A stretch of DNA of 64,000 nt, from positions 1 to 64,000 of the forward strand of contig NZ_LXFV01000005.1 of assembly GCF_002847345.1 (NCBI RefSeq). Direction: 5' to 3'. The translations under genes and the position numbers were made by a program. This document shows positions 47,107 through 56,883 of this stretch, piece by piece. Below the pieces are notes generated by a model. The model was given only the letters and a program-made list of their open reading frames with translations, was not told the origin of the DNA and made no database searches. Origin of the DNA: Pectobacterium peruviense (GTDB lineage Bacteria > Pseudomonadota > Gammaproteobacteria > Enterobacterales > Enterobacteriaceae). How positions within the stretch are numbered: the first letter of the stretch is position 1; each line of letters starts with the position of its first letter.

Positions 47107-48299
47107 AGTCCATCCACACCTGAGTTAAGCCCAAACGCATTCAGCATCGTGTTTAATTTGGCGGCGGTTTCAGCCCATTCATCCTCGGGGACGGATGCCT
47201 CAACAATACCCGCGCCAGCAAACAGGCGGACCTTATTGTGTTTGATGGTGCCGCAGCGAATGACTATCACCCATTCGCCATCACCGTTGACATCACACCA
47301 GCCGACGATGCCGCTGAATACGCCACGATCGTGCGGTTCCAGTTCGGCGATCAGTTGACGCGCTTCCTGTGTAGGGAAGCCGCACAGTGCGGGGGTCGGA
47401 TGTAGCTGACAGGCGACCTGAAGTGCTGTCATGTCCGGGTTTGCCAATTCACCGCGGATCGCGGTGGACAGATGCCACATTGAAGCAGTGCTCATCAGCG
47501 AAGGAACCGATGGAATGGTTAACGACGCGCACAGCGGCATCAGGCGCTGACGAACGTCGTCCACCACCAGCTTATGCTCGTGTTTGTCTTTGCCTGAATT
47601 CAACAAACGCTGGCTGTTCAGATAGTCCAGATGTTCATCGTTCATCCGTCGCGCCGACCCCGCCAGCGGATTAGAGACAATCACGTTCCCCTGCTTACGC
47701 AATAGCAGTTCTGGGCTGGCACCCAGTAATACCGAACCATCGGGTAGCGGCAGCGAGAAGTGGTATCCCCCCGCGTTCTGCACCATCAGATTGTTGAGGA
47801 TCGTTTGCGCCTTAACAGGGCTCGCCAGTTCAATGTCCAGAATACGTGACAGCACTGCCTTGCTCAGTTCACCACGGCGGAAGCGCTCAACGGCCTCTGC
47901 CACGATGGACTTGAACTGACATTCGTCCGGGACACTGTTTAGCGTTAACGCTTTTGGTGCCGCAGTCGTGTGCTTACGAGCACGGCTGACGAGTTCAGAC
48001 TTCGTCGTAACGGTATAACTATCAGGGATATAGAGACAAGATGGTTGCGTGGTATCAAAAGGAATCGCCCCCACAACAATAGGCAGCGACTGCCCTGCCT
48101 GACGCGCCCGCTGGAACGCCTGCGAGATGGCAGGGCTGAGCCCGTCATCGTGCGAGCCTGGAGCACAAACAGGGGACGAAATACGTTCAAATAAGCCGGA
48201 AGTAGAAAGGCTTCGGTGTTCCGATGCATATAAAAAAGCGGTCTGTTCCGAATAGGTTAGTCCGCTAAATGTTTCAGTTTCTGTAATCAGTGTATCCAC
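47103..48299 (-). CDS. entC: Isochorismate synthase EntC
   Basis: About 398 residues, converting chorismate to isochorismate. The chorismate-binding C-terminal region is intact ([44 protein letters not shown]). I place the start at GTG 48299: AGGAG is seven bases upstream, and it gives the length of E. coli EntC (391). An upstream in-frame ATG at 48359 would put the coding region across a Fur box, which is unlikely. Confidence 0.93.
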   Translation of the reverse strand: MDTLITETETFSGLTYSEQTAFLYASEHRSLSTSGLFERISSPVCAPGSHDDGLSPAISQAFQRARQAGQSLPIVVGAIPFDTTQPSCLYIPDSYTVTTKSELVSRARKHTTAAPKALTLNSVPDECQFKSIVAEAVERFRRGELSKAVLSRILDIELASPVKAQTILNNLMVQNAGGYHFSLPLPDGSVLLGASPELLLRKQGNVIVSNPLAGSARRMNDEHLDYLNSQRLLNSGKDKHEHKLVVDDVRQRLMPLCASLTIPSVPSLMSTASMWHLSTAIRGELANPDMTALQVACQLHPTPALCGFPTQEARQLIAELEPHDRGVFSGIVGWCDVNGDGEWVIVIRCGTIKHNKVRLFAGAGIVEASVPEDEWAETAAKLNTMLNAFGLNSGVDGL

Positions 48300-48334
48300 A
48301 AGACAGCTCCTGCGCTCGCAAATTAAATACCAAT

Positions 48335-48353
48335 GATTATTAAAATCATTATC
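48335..48353 (-). promoter_or_regulatory. Fur box upstream of entC
   Basis: Read on the minus strand the site is GATAATGATTTTAATAATC, matching 15 of 19 bases of GATAATGATAATCATTATC. It lies 36 bases upstream of the proposed entC GTG, so Fur with iron should repress the biosynthetic operon. Confidence 0.82.
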
Positions 48354-48536
48354 ATTCATATTAAGCGCAGTTAAATTACACTGAAGTAACGTGTTCGGTC
48401 AATCCTTCCACACAATGCTTATTCACGCTCATTAATTGCGGGTTATATTGATGTTAATCAATTTTATTGTTCATCTTTCATAACAGTTAATGGTTAGCAA
48501 TAAGAATGTATTGATTATAAAACCCACATCACAGAT

Positions 48537-48555
48537 GATAATGAAAATAGTTATC
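48537..48555 (+). promoter_or_regulatory. Fur box upstream of the exporter/receptor genes
   Basis: GATAATGAAAATAGTTATC matches 16 of 19 bases of the Fur consensus and lies about 55-75 bases upstream of the exporter start. Together with the site at 48335 it makes the intergenic region a two-sided iron-controlled switch. Confidence 0.82.
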
Positions 48556-48609
48556 ATTTATTGTCAATGAAATTAAGCTGCGCTAGACTGCGCAAATATT
48601 TTACTAACT

Positions 48610-49893
48610 GTGTCTAAATGTGAGCCTGTCATGGATGAAAGCATGTACCGCCCGCACACCCGATACGTTGTGCATCTGGCGTTGCTCATCAACATGCTTT
48701 CCCTCGGTAGTCTGATGATGGTGATGCCGTTAGGTCCTGACTTCGTCAGCGCCCTGTCCATGGATGCCAAGAACATCGGCTACATTAGCGGCGGCGCAAC
48801 ATTTGCTTCTGCCATCGTCGGCTTCCTCGCTGCGCCTTATCTGGACAGATTTAACCGTAAACATGCCCTGATCGTTCTACTGACGCTGCGCTTCGGCCTG
48901 ACGGCAGCCTGCATGTTTTCCACCAGCCAAACCGATCTTTTGCTGCTGTTCATTCTGGCGGGTTGTGTTGCCGGGCCGGCATCCGGCGTCTTGATGGCGG
49001 CGGTTGTCGATATTGTGCCAGCCAACGAACGTGGAAAGCAGCTGGCCTATGTCGGCATGAGTTTTTCACTCGCGGCCATTGTTATCATGCCGCTGTCGCT
49101 GGAGTTAGCTCACCGTATTAACTGGCAAGCACCGTTTTATACGTTCGGCATCGGCGGCCTGCTGTTGGTGTTGTTAGTGCTGTGGCTCTTTCCTTCCATG
49201 CCGCCGACGCATCGAGTTCAGCAAGATCTTGCTCCCAGTAAAGCGCCAACCTCTGTACTACATGACCTGCTGGCCTCTCCTCTTTTCGTGCTAGGGCTAA
49301 CGGTGATTTCGCTACAAATGTTCGGTCATTTCCTGCTGATCCCTCATTTTTCCAACTATTTTCAGTTCAACCTCGCTTTCCCGCGCGATGATATTTCACT
49401 GCTCTATTTCTGCGGTGGGCTGGCAAGCATGGTGACCATGCAACTGTGCGGCAATCTGCTGGATCGAGGGTATGCCAGCCGGACGATCGTGGTAACGACG
49501 CTGCTGCTGGCCGTTGTCATTCTCTGCGGATTCGTTTTGCCCTTTTCACTTTCCCTGTATCTGGTATTCCCCCTGTTCATGGCACTCAGCGCGGCGCGTT
49601 CCAGCAGCACGCTGGCAATTACCGCGGGTATTCCGCTACCGCATCAGCGCGCCGCGTTCATGTCCTATCAGGGAACTGCGGCCAACGTGGCCTCGGGGCT
49701 TGCCAGCGTCGCCTCTGCCGCTTATCTGAACACCTCCGCAGAGGGAAGAATTGACGGATTCTCACAGCTCGCCGTCGCTAGCACCATCTTTGCACTGGCA
49801 GCCATGCTGCTGACCATGCGCTTGATTCCACAGTTGGCTGAACGTGGCCGGAAAATGGCAGCACGCCAGTCGGCACAGGTGACTGAGCAATAA
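48610..49893 (+). CDS. MFS transporter, probable siderophore exporter
   Basis: 420-427 residues with about 12 membrane segments (for example LALLINMLSLGSLMMVMPLG, FAAPYLDRFNRKHAL as the cytoplasmic loop motif). Start is uncertain: GTG 48610, ATG 48631 or ATG 48646; none has a strong ribosome-binding site. Its position, divergent from the catechol operon behind a Fur box and before the receptor, suggests export of the siderophore. It is not obviously EntS, so the substrate is inferred from context. Confidence 0.82.
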   Translation: MSKCEPVMDESMYRPHTRYVVHLALLINMLSLGSLMMVMPLGPDFVSALSMDAKNIGYISGGATFASAIVGFLAAPYLDRFNRKHALIVLLTLRFGLTAACMFSTSQTDLLLLFILAGCVAGPASGVLMAAVVDIVPANERGKQLAYVGMSFSLAAIVIMPLSLELAHRINWQAPFYTFGIGGLLLVLLVLWLFPSMPPTHRVQQDLAPSKAPTSVLHDLLASPLFVLGLTVISLQMFGHFLLIPHFSNYFQFNLAFPRDDISLLYFCGGLASMVTMQLCGNLLDRGYASRTIVVTTLLLAVVILCGFVLPFSLSLYLVFPLFMALSAARSSSTLAITAGIPLPHQRAAFMSYQGTAANVASGLASVASAAYLNTSAEGRIDGFSQLAVASTIFALAAMLLTMRLIPQLAERGRKMAARQSAQVTEQ

Positions 49894-49975
49894 ACTGATC
49901 GATTCATGCAACGAATGGGTCGGCAACACGTTACTTACGGGGATGTTTTTTCCACTCTTTGATGGGGTCTTTGAC

Positions 49976-51937
49976 ATGCAGCTAAAATCGGAAAGTCGTT
50001 TTTCACATCATCATTTTCCACACAGCAAGGTGTATCACGCCCTGCTGGTGACGGGACTACTGGCACTGCCTGCGCTCGCACAGGCAGAAAACGCGGCAGA
50101 TGAAAAAATCGTCGTGACAGCAACACAGACGAAACACACCACGCTAAGCGCTCCCGCCAGCGTCTCTGTCATCACTCGCGCCGAGCTGGAAAAGATGTCG
50201 GTAAATAACGTTTCCGACGCGGTGAAAAAGCTACCGGGCATTAATATCAACCCATCTACCAGCTATGGCCGTAACGAAATCAAGATCCGTGGTATGCGGG
50301 CTGACTACACGCTGCTGCTGGTGAACGGTCGTCGTATCAACGCTCAAGAATCACTCGCGACCGATATGGGGAACGATTTCGATCTAAATTCCATTCCTAT
50401 GTCAGCGATTGAACGTATCGAAGTCATCCGTGGCCCGATGTCTTCGCTGTACGGTGCCGATGCGCTAGGCGGTGTCGTAAACGTGATTCTGCGCCAGCCG
50501 GGGGAGAAAGTGGCTGGTGAGATCGGCTATAACTTTGAAGCACCAACCGAAGGCTCTGGCGGTGACCATAATCGCCTGAATGGCTACGTCAGCGGCCCAT
50601 TGATAGAAAATACGCTGCTGGGTAGTTTAATTGTCGACGGTGGCAAGCGTGATGCTTGGCGAACTGATCAATCAAAGAATCGTAACTCAGATGCCTTGGA
50701 AAAGCGTGATAACTACAGTGTGATCGGTAACCTGACGTGGTTAATCGATTCCCAGCAGAGTCTGGATTTTGATGCGACTTATACCAAAGATGACCGCTTT
50801 GTTGACTGGAATAACTTTGGCGCAACCGTCCGTAATACACAAAAACTTGATCGCCTCGGCTTAGGCCTAGCGCATAACGGTAGCTGGGATAATTTCGATA
50901 CGCGACTGCGCTACTACTATGAAAACATCGATTTAATGGATAACTCCGAGCTCAATAAAGGCATAGCCGATATTACTCAGAACAATCAGACGGTTGATGG
51001 GCAAATATCTGGTTATCTTGGCGATCACCTACTGACAGGTGGCGGCGAATACCGAATAACGTCGCTGGAACACAGCATGAACATGAAAAATGGCAAAGTG
51101 GACGTCAATCAGAGCGCCCTTTTCCTGCAAGACGAGTTCAAAATCGCTGATTTAGCCCTCACCTTTGGCGGCCGTGTCGACCATCATGAGGTCTATGGAA
51201 CCGAGTTCAGCCCACGTGCTTACGCCACTTATAGTTTGACCGACAACTGGGTGATTAAAGGCGGTGTTAATAAGGCATTTAAAGCCCCTACGCTCGCCCA
51301 ATTCACCGAAGGTTATTCCAAAGCTGACTGCCGCACAAGATGCCAACGCATAGGTAATCCAGATCTAAAAGCAGAAACCTCCATCAGCTATGAAATCGGC
51401 ACCGCCTATGAGGCAGAACGCTTCGGCGCAGGCGCTACCTTGTTTAATAATGATATCAAGGACATGATCCAAGCTGAAGCGTGGGACAATAAAGCACCGA
51501 CAGTTACCTATTTCAACGTCAGCAAGGCTCGTATCCAAGGGCTCGAAACCTCATTCTGGGTCGATGTAACAGAGGATCTCAACTGGACCACTAACTGGAC
51601 TGTAGTTAATGCCGAAGACCGCACCACCAGGAAACGCCTGAAGCAAACGCCAAAAAATACAGTTAACACTCAACTGAACTGGCAGGCGCTGGATAACCTT
51701 TCTACCTACATATCTTACCAGTACACGGGCAACCAATATTTGCGTGATAAAGAAGCAAATAAAACTCGCGGCTTTAATACCGTAGATATCGGTGCCACCT
51801 ATACACCAGTTAAAAATGTGGATTTAAAACTAGGTGTTACTAACCTGACCAACGAAAAGCGGGACTACGTAGCAACTAACCTAGACTACTTCCTGTCTGG
51901 ACGTACGGTGTACGGCGGCGTTAGCTACAAGTTCTGA
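49976..51937 (+). CDS. TonB-dependent catecholate siderophore receptor, CirA/FepA-like
   Basis: 653 residues. A signal peptide ends at about ALAQA-EN (residue 38 region), the TonB box is EKIVVTATQ, and the plug domain (ASVSVITRAELEKM; IKIRGMRADYTLLLVNGRR; IERIEVIRGPMSSLYGADALGGVVNVI) precedes a 22-strand barrel ending in the C-terminal Phe (VSYKF). A cysteine pair in an outer loop (KADCRTRCQ) is as in FepA/CirA. ATG 49976 is favoured because it gives a normal signal peptide. It should import the ferric form of the siderophore made by this locus. Confidence 0.92.
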   Translation: MQLKSESRFSHHHFPHSKVYHALLVTGLLALPALAQAENAADEKIVVTATQTKHTTLSAPASVSVITRAELEKMSVNNVSDAVKKLPGININPSTSYGRNEIKIRGMRADYTLLLVNGRRINAQESLATDMGNDFDLNSIPMSAIERIEVIRGPMSSLYGADALGGVVNVILRQPGEKVAGEIGYNFEAPTEGSGGDHNRLNGYVSGPLIENTLLGSLIVDGGKRDAWRTDQSKNRNSDALEKRDNYSVIGNLTWLIDSQQSLDFDATYTKDDRFVDWNNFGATVRNTQKLDRLGLGLAHNGSWDNFDTRLRYYYENIDLMDNSELNKGIADITQNNQTVDGQISGYLGDHLLTGGGEYRITSLEHSMNMKNGKVDVNQSALFLQDEFKIADLALTFGGRVDHHEVYGTEFSPRAYATYSLTDNWVIKGGVNKAFKAPTLAQFTEGYSKADCRTRCQRIGNPDLKAETSISYEIGTAYEAERFGAGATLFNNDIKDMIQAEAWDNKAPTVTYFNVSKARIQGLETSFWVDVTEDLNWTTNWTVVNAEDRTTRKRLKQTPKNTVNTQLNWQALDNLSTYISYQYTGNQYLRDKEANKTRGFNTVDIGATYTPVKNVDLKLGVTNLTNEKRDYVATNLDYFLSGRTVYGGVSYKF

Positions 51938-51950
51938 TGCCAATGACTCT

Positions 51951-51968
51951 AGCCCGCTAACGCGGGCT
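51951..51968. terminator. Hairpin after the receptor gene
   Basis: AGCCCGC and GCGGGCT around TAAC form a perfect 7-base GC-rich stem 14 bases after the stop. A near copy (AGCGCTAACGCGGGCT followed by six T) lies at 52135-52156 at the end of entD, on the opposite side of a MITE-like element. Confidence 0.65.
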
Positions 51969-52003
51969 TCAGACCGTTGACAAACCTATTTTCCGAATGA
52001 AAA

Positions 52004-52111
52004 CGGGCGTAACGGAATAGAAGAGTAAAGCGTTTGCGCCAAGGATGGCGCAACCCGAGCTTACATGGACGTATTTACAGCGTCTTTACGATCTATCCGT
52101 TACTCCCGCCC
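52004..52111. repeat. MITE-like imperfect palindrome
   Basis: GTAACGGAATAGAAGAGTAA (from 52009) pairs with the complement of the segment ending GATCTATCCGTTAC (to 52103). The centre has TGCGCC-AAGGAT-GGCGCA. The whole forms a long imperfect hairpin of about 95-108 bases without coding capacity, typical of small dispersed palindromic elements. Confidence 0.65.
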
Positions 52112-52153
52112 TACGGGACTTTGTCAGCAACCTCAGCGCTAACGCGGGCTTTT

Positions 52154-52870
52154 TTAGCAGCAGATAAAGGTGGTGACGTCGTACTCTCTCAGCAGGTACG
52201 CGCCTTTAAAACGGCGTCCGGCATAAAACGTCGGTGTCAGATCGGTCAGCAGTTCCAGCTCAAACTCGCGTTTGGTGATATCCAGCGCCACCAGCCTGGC
52301 ATCCAGAAAATCGAAATAGTGCCGAACCTGCGGGTAAAGTGCCTTGAACAGGCTCTCTTTCGCCGAGAAACTTACCGTCAGCAAACAGCTAAACCCCTCA
52401 TCTCGTTCCTGAAACCACTGGAACTCTTCATCGCCAATGATGCCGGGCCACAACGATTGCGCACGCTCGTCGGACATAAATCCTTCGATATCAACACCCA
52501 CGCACGATACTTCATCGCTACGCAGATGTGCGGCGCAGAGTACGCTGTCTTTGTTATGGCTCAGTGAACCAGCAACATTTTCCGGCCACTGCGGTGAACG
52601 GTCTTCTCCGCTATGCAGAATAAAATCAGGATGATCCAACTTGTTTAATACACGCTTGGCCAGACAACGGCCAGCCAGAAATTCGGCGCGTCGTTTCGGT
52701 ACCGCACGCTCTAGCGCGTCGGAAAAAGGAATGTTCGCCTCGGCAAAAAGCGCGTCGTCATAGGCAGACAAATGGAAATGGCAGCGAGCAGTAATACCTG
52801 GGTAGGCGGCACCGTCCGTTGCCCGTGGAAAAGTAATCCATTCAACATCATCAATAAAAGCAGAAAGCAT
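52154..52870 (-). CDS. entD: Phosphopantetheinyl transferase EntD
   Basis: 238 residues. It attaches the phosphopantetheine arm to EntB and the NRPS carriers. The family motifs are clear: CVGVDIEGFM (magnesium-binding Asp/Glu) and VSFSAKESLFKALYP. ATG 52870 has GGAG close upstream; a TTG at 52888 is possible. It is away from the main operon but on the same strand. Confidence 0.9.
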   Translation of the reverse strand: MLSAFIDDVEWITFPRATDGAAYPGITARCHFHLSAYDDALFAEANIPFSDALERAVPKRRAEFLAGRCLAKRVLNKLDHPDFILHSGEDRSPQWPENVAGSLSHNKDSVLCAAHLRSDEVSCVGVDIEGFMSDERAQSLWPGIIGDEEFQWFQERDEGFSCLLTVSFSAKESLFKALYPQVRHYFDFLDARLVALDITKREFELELLTDLTPTFYAGRRFKGAYLLREYDVTTFICC

Positions 52871-52960
52871 GTCACTCCACTCAGGCAAGCATATCGCACC
52901 AGCACTCGGTAAACACTGCGGAAGCTCCGCTTAAACCCGAAACGATACAGGGATTTAAAC

Positions 52961-52987
52961 GAACAATGGGCGACTTTCGCCGCCCAT
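52961..52987 (-). terminator. Terminator of the nupC-like gene
   Basis: ATGGGCG (52966-52972) and CGCCCAT (52981-52987) form the stem. On the minus strand it is followed by TTGTTCGTTT, a U-rich tail. It lies 33 bases past the transporter stop and before entD. Confidence 0.65.
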
Positions 52988-53019
52988 CATCTCGCTACCG
53001 CAAGAATGCCAGGTTACAT

Positions 53020-54297
53020 CTACAGAGCCAAAAAGAACCCTGCGATGCAGGCGCTCATCAGGTTAGAAAGCGTACCTGCCGCAACCGCTTTCAAACCAAA
53101 GCGGGCAATATCCTGACGCCGAGTCGGTGCCATACTGCCCAAACCTCCAATAAGAATAGCAATAGACGAAAGGTTAGCAAAGCCGCACAGCGCGAACGAA
53201 ATCACAGCTTTGGTATGATCCGACAGAACCTGCAAACCAGCAGCCTGCACCACGTCATCGGCTTTCAGATATTCACTGAAATTCATGTACGCGACGAACT
53301 CGTTGACGATCAGTTTTTGCCCAATGAACGAACCCGCAACGGTCGCTTCACTCCAGGGAATACCAATCAGGAATGCAACAGGTGCAAAGCACCAACCCAG
53401 AATCATTTCCAGCGACAGCTGCGGATAGTCAAACCAGCCACCAATGCCGCCCAGAATACCGTTCAATACGGCGATCAACGCGATAAACGCCAGCAGCATC
53501 GCACCGACATTCAGCGCCAGCTGCATACCAGAAGCTGCACCGCTTGCCGCCGCATCAATGACGTTGGCGGGACGGTCGTCTTCATCAACAAAGCCAACCA
53601 TCTCATCATGGTCGTGCGTTTTTTCTGTTTCTGGCACCATCAGTTTGGCAAACAGTAACCCGCCCGGTGCAGCCATGAAGGAGGCAGCGATCAGGTATTC
53701 CAACGGCACGCCCATCTGGGCATAGCCCGCCATCACGGCACCAGCAATGGATGCCAGACCGCCACACATCACCGCAAACAGCTCTGATTGCGTCATGTTG
53801 GCAATATACGGACGAACCACCAGCGGTGCTTCCGTTTGTCCGACAAAGATATTGGCCGTCGCAGAGAGCGATTCAGTACGGGAGGTTCCCAACAGTTTCT
53901 GCAATCCACCACCAAGTACCTTGATGACCAATTGCATCACGCCTATGTAATACAGCACGGCGATCAGGGAAGAGAAAAAGACGATGATCGGCAATACGCG
54001 GAGTGCAAAAACAAACCCGCCACCACCAAAGACCTCAAACATTTTGTCGGAGACCAGCCCGCCAAACATGAACGACACGCCTTGATTTCCGTAGGCGATA
54101 ACGTTTGCTACACCGCCCGTCAAACCCTCCAGGATCTTGCGCCCAACTGGCACATACAGCACCAGCGCGCCGATAGCGATCTGAAGAATGAAAGCACCGA
54201 CTACGGTGCGCAATCTGATAGCTTTACGGTTATTGGACAACATAACCGCGCACAGTATCAAAACAATCATGCCGATGAGACTCATAACGAGTTGCAT
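53020..54297 (-). CDS. Concentrative nucleoside transporter, NupC family
   Basis: 425 residues with about eight to ten membrane segments. It imports nucleosides with sodium or protons. Family segments are clear: [43 protein letters not shown] (QTEAP nucleoside/ion site), [16 protein letters not shown] and [20 protein letters not shown]. The sequence looks nearer to the Vibrio CNT type than to E. coli NupC. An ERIC element lies in its upstream region. Confidence 0.93.
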   Translation of the reverse strand: MQLVMSLIGMIVLILCAVMLSNNRKAIRLRTVVGAFILQIAIGALVLYVPVGRKILEGLTGGVANVIAYGNQGVSFMFGGLVSDKMFEVFGGGGFVFALRVLPIIVFFSSLIAVLYYIGVMQLVIKVLGGGLQKLLGTSRTESLSATANIFVGQTEAPLVVRPYIANMTQSELFAVMCGGLASIAGAVMAGYAQMGVPLEYLIAASFMAAPGGLLFAKLMVPETEKTHDHDEMVGFVDEDDRPANVIDAAASGAASGMQLALNVGAMLLAFIALIAVLNGILGGIGGWFDYPQLSLEMILGWCFAPVAFLIGIPWSEATVAGSFIGQKLIVNEFVAYMNFSEYLKADDVVQAAGLQVLSDHTKAVISFALCGFANLSSIAILIGGLGSMAPTRRQDIARFGLKAVAAGTLSNLMSACIAGFFLAL

Positions 54298-54388
54298 GTG
54301 CAGTTCCCTATAAAACGCGTGAAAAAAGTGAATGCATAATAAAAAATCATTTCGCCAGAACGGTCAGCGCGCGCTGGCGAACCAATCC

Positions 54389-54517
54389 TATACTCTAAAT
54401 AATTCACATTTTAGGCAGGCGGCAAGCAAAGGAATCCCGATGAGCTTACACAAGTAAGTGATTCGGGTTACTTGGCGTAGCCAACGTACATGCAACGTGA
54501 AGTATGACGAGAGTATA
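54389..54517 (+). repeat. ERIC element upstream of the nucleoside transporter
   Basis: 129 bases from TATACTCTAAATAATTCAC to AGTATGACGAGAGTATA with the GAATCCCGATGAGCTTACAC / AAGTAAGTGATTCGGGT centre. It lies about 90 bases upstream of the transporter start and will be transcribed in, or near, its leader. Confidence 0.92.
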
Positions 54518-54729
54518 AGGACAGGCCCGTGAAGGTCGCTAATTTATGTCACAAATACATACAACATCGAACAGTCCAAAACATCAAAAAGTGATCTTCA
54601 TCACAATTTCATGGTTGGTATATGAAATCGAAATGGCTGTTCTGTCTGTTGTTGCACAGAAATAAGAGAAAAGCAGAAGCCGTATCGCCTTCCGCGTTGA
54701 GGAACGGTAGTCGCGCCACAGCAGCCGCG

Positions 54730-55527
54730 TTACACCGGAGTCAGTCGCCCAAACAGCCTAAACGAATTCTGCAAGAGCGCCTCGGCAATGTCTTCAGGCG
54801 GCTCCGTTCGCAGCTCACACAGCGTTTGAAACGCACACGAAATACGCTCAGGCCGGTTTGGCTGCCCCTGATAGCCACTCATCGGCATATCGGGCGCGTC
54901 GGTTTCCAGCAGCAGCCGATCTAGCGGCAGTTGCGCGATCGCCTGACGGGTTTTATTCGCTCGGCCATAGGTAATCGTTCCTCCTACGCCGATGTAATAA
55001 CCCAGTCGGATAAAAGCCTGCGCCTGTGCCAGACTACCGGCAAAACCGTGAACCACACCAGTGCGTGGTACTTCAATACGTCGGAGTAATTGTGCCAGCC
55101 TGTCGTGGCTGCGTCGCGAATGTAGGATCACGGGAAGATCGTATTTTTTTGCCAGCCGAAGCTGAGCCTCAAGGAAAGTAAGCTGCCGCTCGAACTGCGG
55201 CTCCGGCATATAGAGATCCAACCCAATCTCACCCACCGCCACCAGTCTTGCAGGCCATTGGCGCAGTTCTTCTTCCAGACGAAGCAGGTCGCTCTCCTGA
55301 TGTTCGGCGATATAAAGCGGATGAAGGCCAAGTGCGGCATAAAGCGGGGAGTAGGTGCGAGCGAGCGTCAACACGCGCTCAAAATGTTGGGAGGCGACGG
55401 CAGGAATAATGATGCGTTCAACGCCAGCATCTTGCGCCAGACGCAAGCTTTCCGGTGCATCATCATAGAAGAGGGGAAAGTCGAAATGACAGTGGGTATC
55501 GATAAAACGGTATCGTTCAGAAGGCAC
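54730..55527 (-). CDS. yjjV: TatD-family metal-dependent hydrolase YjjV
   Basis: 265 residues from GTG 55527 (GGAG nine bases upstream), which places the start as in E. coli YjjV; a frame extending to 55584 adds 19 unlikely residues. Metal-binding parts are FIDTHCHFDFP, GEIGLDLY, VILHSRRSHD, GVVHGFAGS and LLLETDAPDMP. It is a putative TatD-type DNase/phosphoesterase of uncertain physiological role. Confidence 0.9.
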   Translation of the reverse strand: MPSERYRFIDTHCHFDFPLFYDDAPESLRLAQDAGVERIIIPAVASQHFERVLTLARTYSPLYAALGLHPLYIAEHQESDLLRLEEELRQWPARLVAVGEIGLDLYMPEPQFERQLTFLEAQLRLAKKYDLPVILHSRRSHDRLAQLLRRIEVPRTGVVHGFAGSLAQAQAFIRLGYYIGVGGTITYGRANKTRQAIAQLPLDRLLLETDAPDMPMSGYQGQPNRPERISCAFQTLCELRTEPPEDIAEALLQNSFRLFGRLTPV

Positions 55528-55641
55528 GTCACTTTTCTCCGCTAAGATTAACCCCGTCAAGATGAGGCAACCTAATCTACGCACAAGTAATATCCTGCCA
55601 ACACATCATGGCAGAATCGGACTTGCCGTTGCAGTGAAGCC

Positions 55642-55830
55642 TCAGTGTAACGTGGTTTTCTCTGAGGATACCTCTTCGTGGGCTTTTCCGTAACCCTCTT
55701 GCAAGACGCCAGACAAGTAATCATTACTCCCTTCCAGCCAGGCGCAGTCGCTGTCAAACCAATCGGCCCACAGCGCCAGAAAGTTCCCTTTCCACTGTTT
55801 CCATTTGCCAACAACGATATCGCTATTCAT
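55642..55830 (-). CDS. CsbD-family stress protein (YjbJ-like)
   Basis: 62 residues: VGKWKQWKGNFLALWADWF followed by LEGSNDYLSGVLQEGYGKA matches the CsbD pattern (NWKQFKG ... EGKRDQLVGKIQERYG in YjbJ). Function is unknown; members are abundant in general stress. ATG 55830 has AGGAGG six bases upstream. Confidence 0.8.
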   Translation of the reverse strand: MNSDIVVGKWKQWKGNFLALWADWFDSDCAWLEGSNDYLSGVLQEGYGKAHEEVSSEKTTLH

Positions 55831-55961
55831 CATAAACCTCCTGATAAACTGTCGAAATGCAGCAAATACGTGAACAGTGTGCCGGTAAAATGTGACAGCC
55901 GCATGGCGCGGCTGTGTGCTCTGTATGACATTATTTAGAGTATATAATGCGCTGTGCTGTG

Positions 55962-56123
55962 CTACGGCCGTTTCCGACCTGTGAACAAGCTAACCAGAAA
56001 CAGAATAATACCGACTACAAAGACGATCTTCGCCGCGCCAGCTGCCGTACCGGCCAATCCGCCGAAACCCAGTGCTGCCGCGATCAGTGCGATAACTAAG
56101 AATATAATGCCCCAACGAAACAT
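55962..56123 (-). CDS. ytjA: YtjA / DUF1328 small membrane protein
   Basis: 53 residues beginning [20 protein letters not shown] and ending SLFTGRKRP, with two transmembrane helices, exactly the YtjA family. The start is ATG 56123 with GGAGAG upstream, the stop TAG at 55964-55962. It is next to osmY, as in E. coli. Function is unknown. Confidence 0.92.
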   Translation of the reverse strand: MFRWGIIFLVIALIAAALGFGGLAGTAAGAAKIVFVVGIILFLVSLFTGRKRP

Positions 56124-56230
56124 ACGCTCTCCTTACCAGACAAAATGAAAAATCATGGTGGTCATCCTGACGCGCTTCGTGCGTCCTGACTGCGTATCCA
56201 CAGGTCGTGTTTTATTATGCGGATTAGGTC

Positions 56231-56256
56231 GGGTTATCCGCCATTACGGATAACCC
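56231..56256. terminator. Perfect 10-base inverted repeat after osmY
   Basis: GGGTTATCCG and CGGATAACCC flank a 6-base loop, 19 bases past the osmY stop. There is no T-run; it probably forms the stable 3' end of the osmY mRNA. Confidence 0.6.
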
Positions 56257-56274
56257 TGTACAACATGGCGATGG

Positions 56275-56883
56275 TTATTTCACTGCCAGGTCGTTCTTGA
56301 CGCTTTTCACGCCATCAACGGCCTTCGCAATACTTTCAGTACGGTCGGACTGCGCTTTGTTATCCACTTCACCGCTCAGTAACACTACGCCTTCGTGAGT
56401 CTCGACTTTCACCTTACGGGACGGAACAATGTCATCCGCAAGCAATTTGGCCTTAATCGTGCTGGTAATCACGGCATCATCGGCATACGCACCAACGGAT
56501 TGTGATGGATTATCTTTAACCTGCAATTTATCGCTTACAGATTGGACGCCCTCAACCTGCGTGGTAATTTCCACTGCGCGGGTGCTGAGTGCCTGACTGC
56601 TGACAAAGCCGCTCAGTGTAACGACACCTTTTGATGTTTCGACTGAAATGTCGCTGCTGGTAATCGATTTATCTTCCAGCAACGCGCTTTTCACTTTTGC
56701 CGTGACAGCGCTGTCACTCATGTAGCCAGACGCTTTATTGGCGGAGCTATCGATTTTTGCACCAGTTGTGTCCGCGATACGTTCTACCTTCTGCCCTAAC
56801 GTTTCTTCAGCCATGGCACCGCCAGCCAGAATCGAACCCAGAGCAATTACGATCAGCGATTGTGTCAATTTGGTCTTTTTCAT
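56275..56883 (-). CDS. osmY: Periplasmic BON-domain protein OsmY
   Basis: 202 residues. A signal peptide ends at GGAMA-EE (residue 25). Two BON domains follow (about residues 58-122 and 137-202), each with a TSKGVVTLSG or THEGVVLLSG strand. OsmY is a hyperosmotic and stationary-phase periplasmic chaperone. Neighbours ytjA and prfC are as in E. coli. Confidence 0.95.
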   Translation of the reverse strand: MKKTKLTQSLIVIALGSILAGGAMAEETLGQKVERIADTTGAKIDSSANKASGYMSDSAVTAKVKSALLEDKSITSSDISVETSKGVVTLSGFVSSQALSTRAVEITTQVEGVQSVSDKLQVKDNPSQSVGAYADDAVITSTIKAKLLADDIVPSRKVKVETHEGVVLLSGEVDNKAQSDRTESIAKAVDGVKSVKNDLAVK

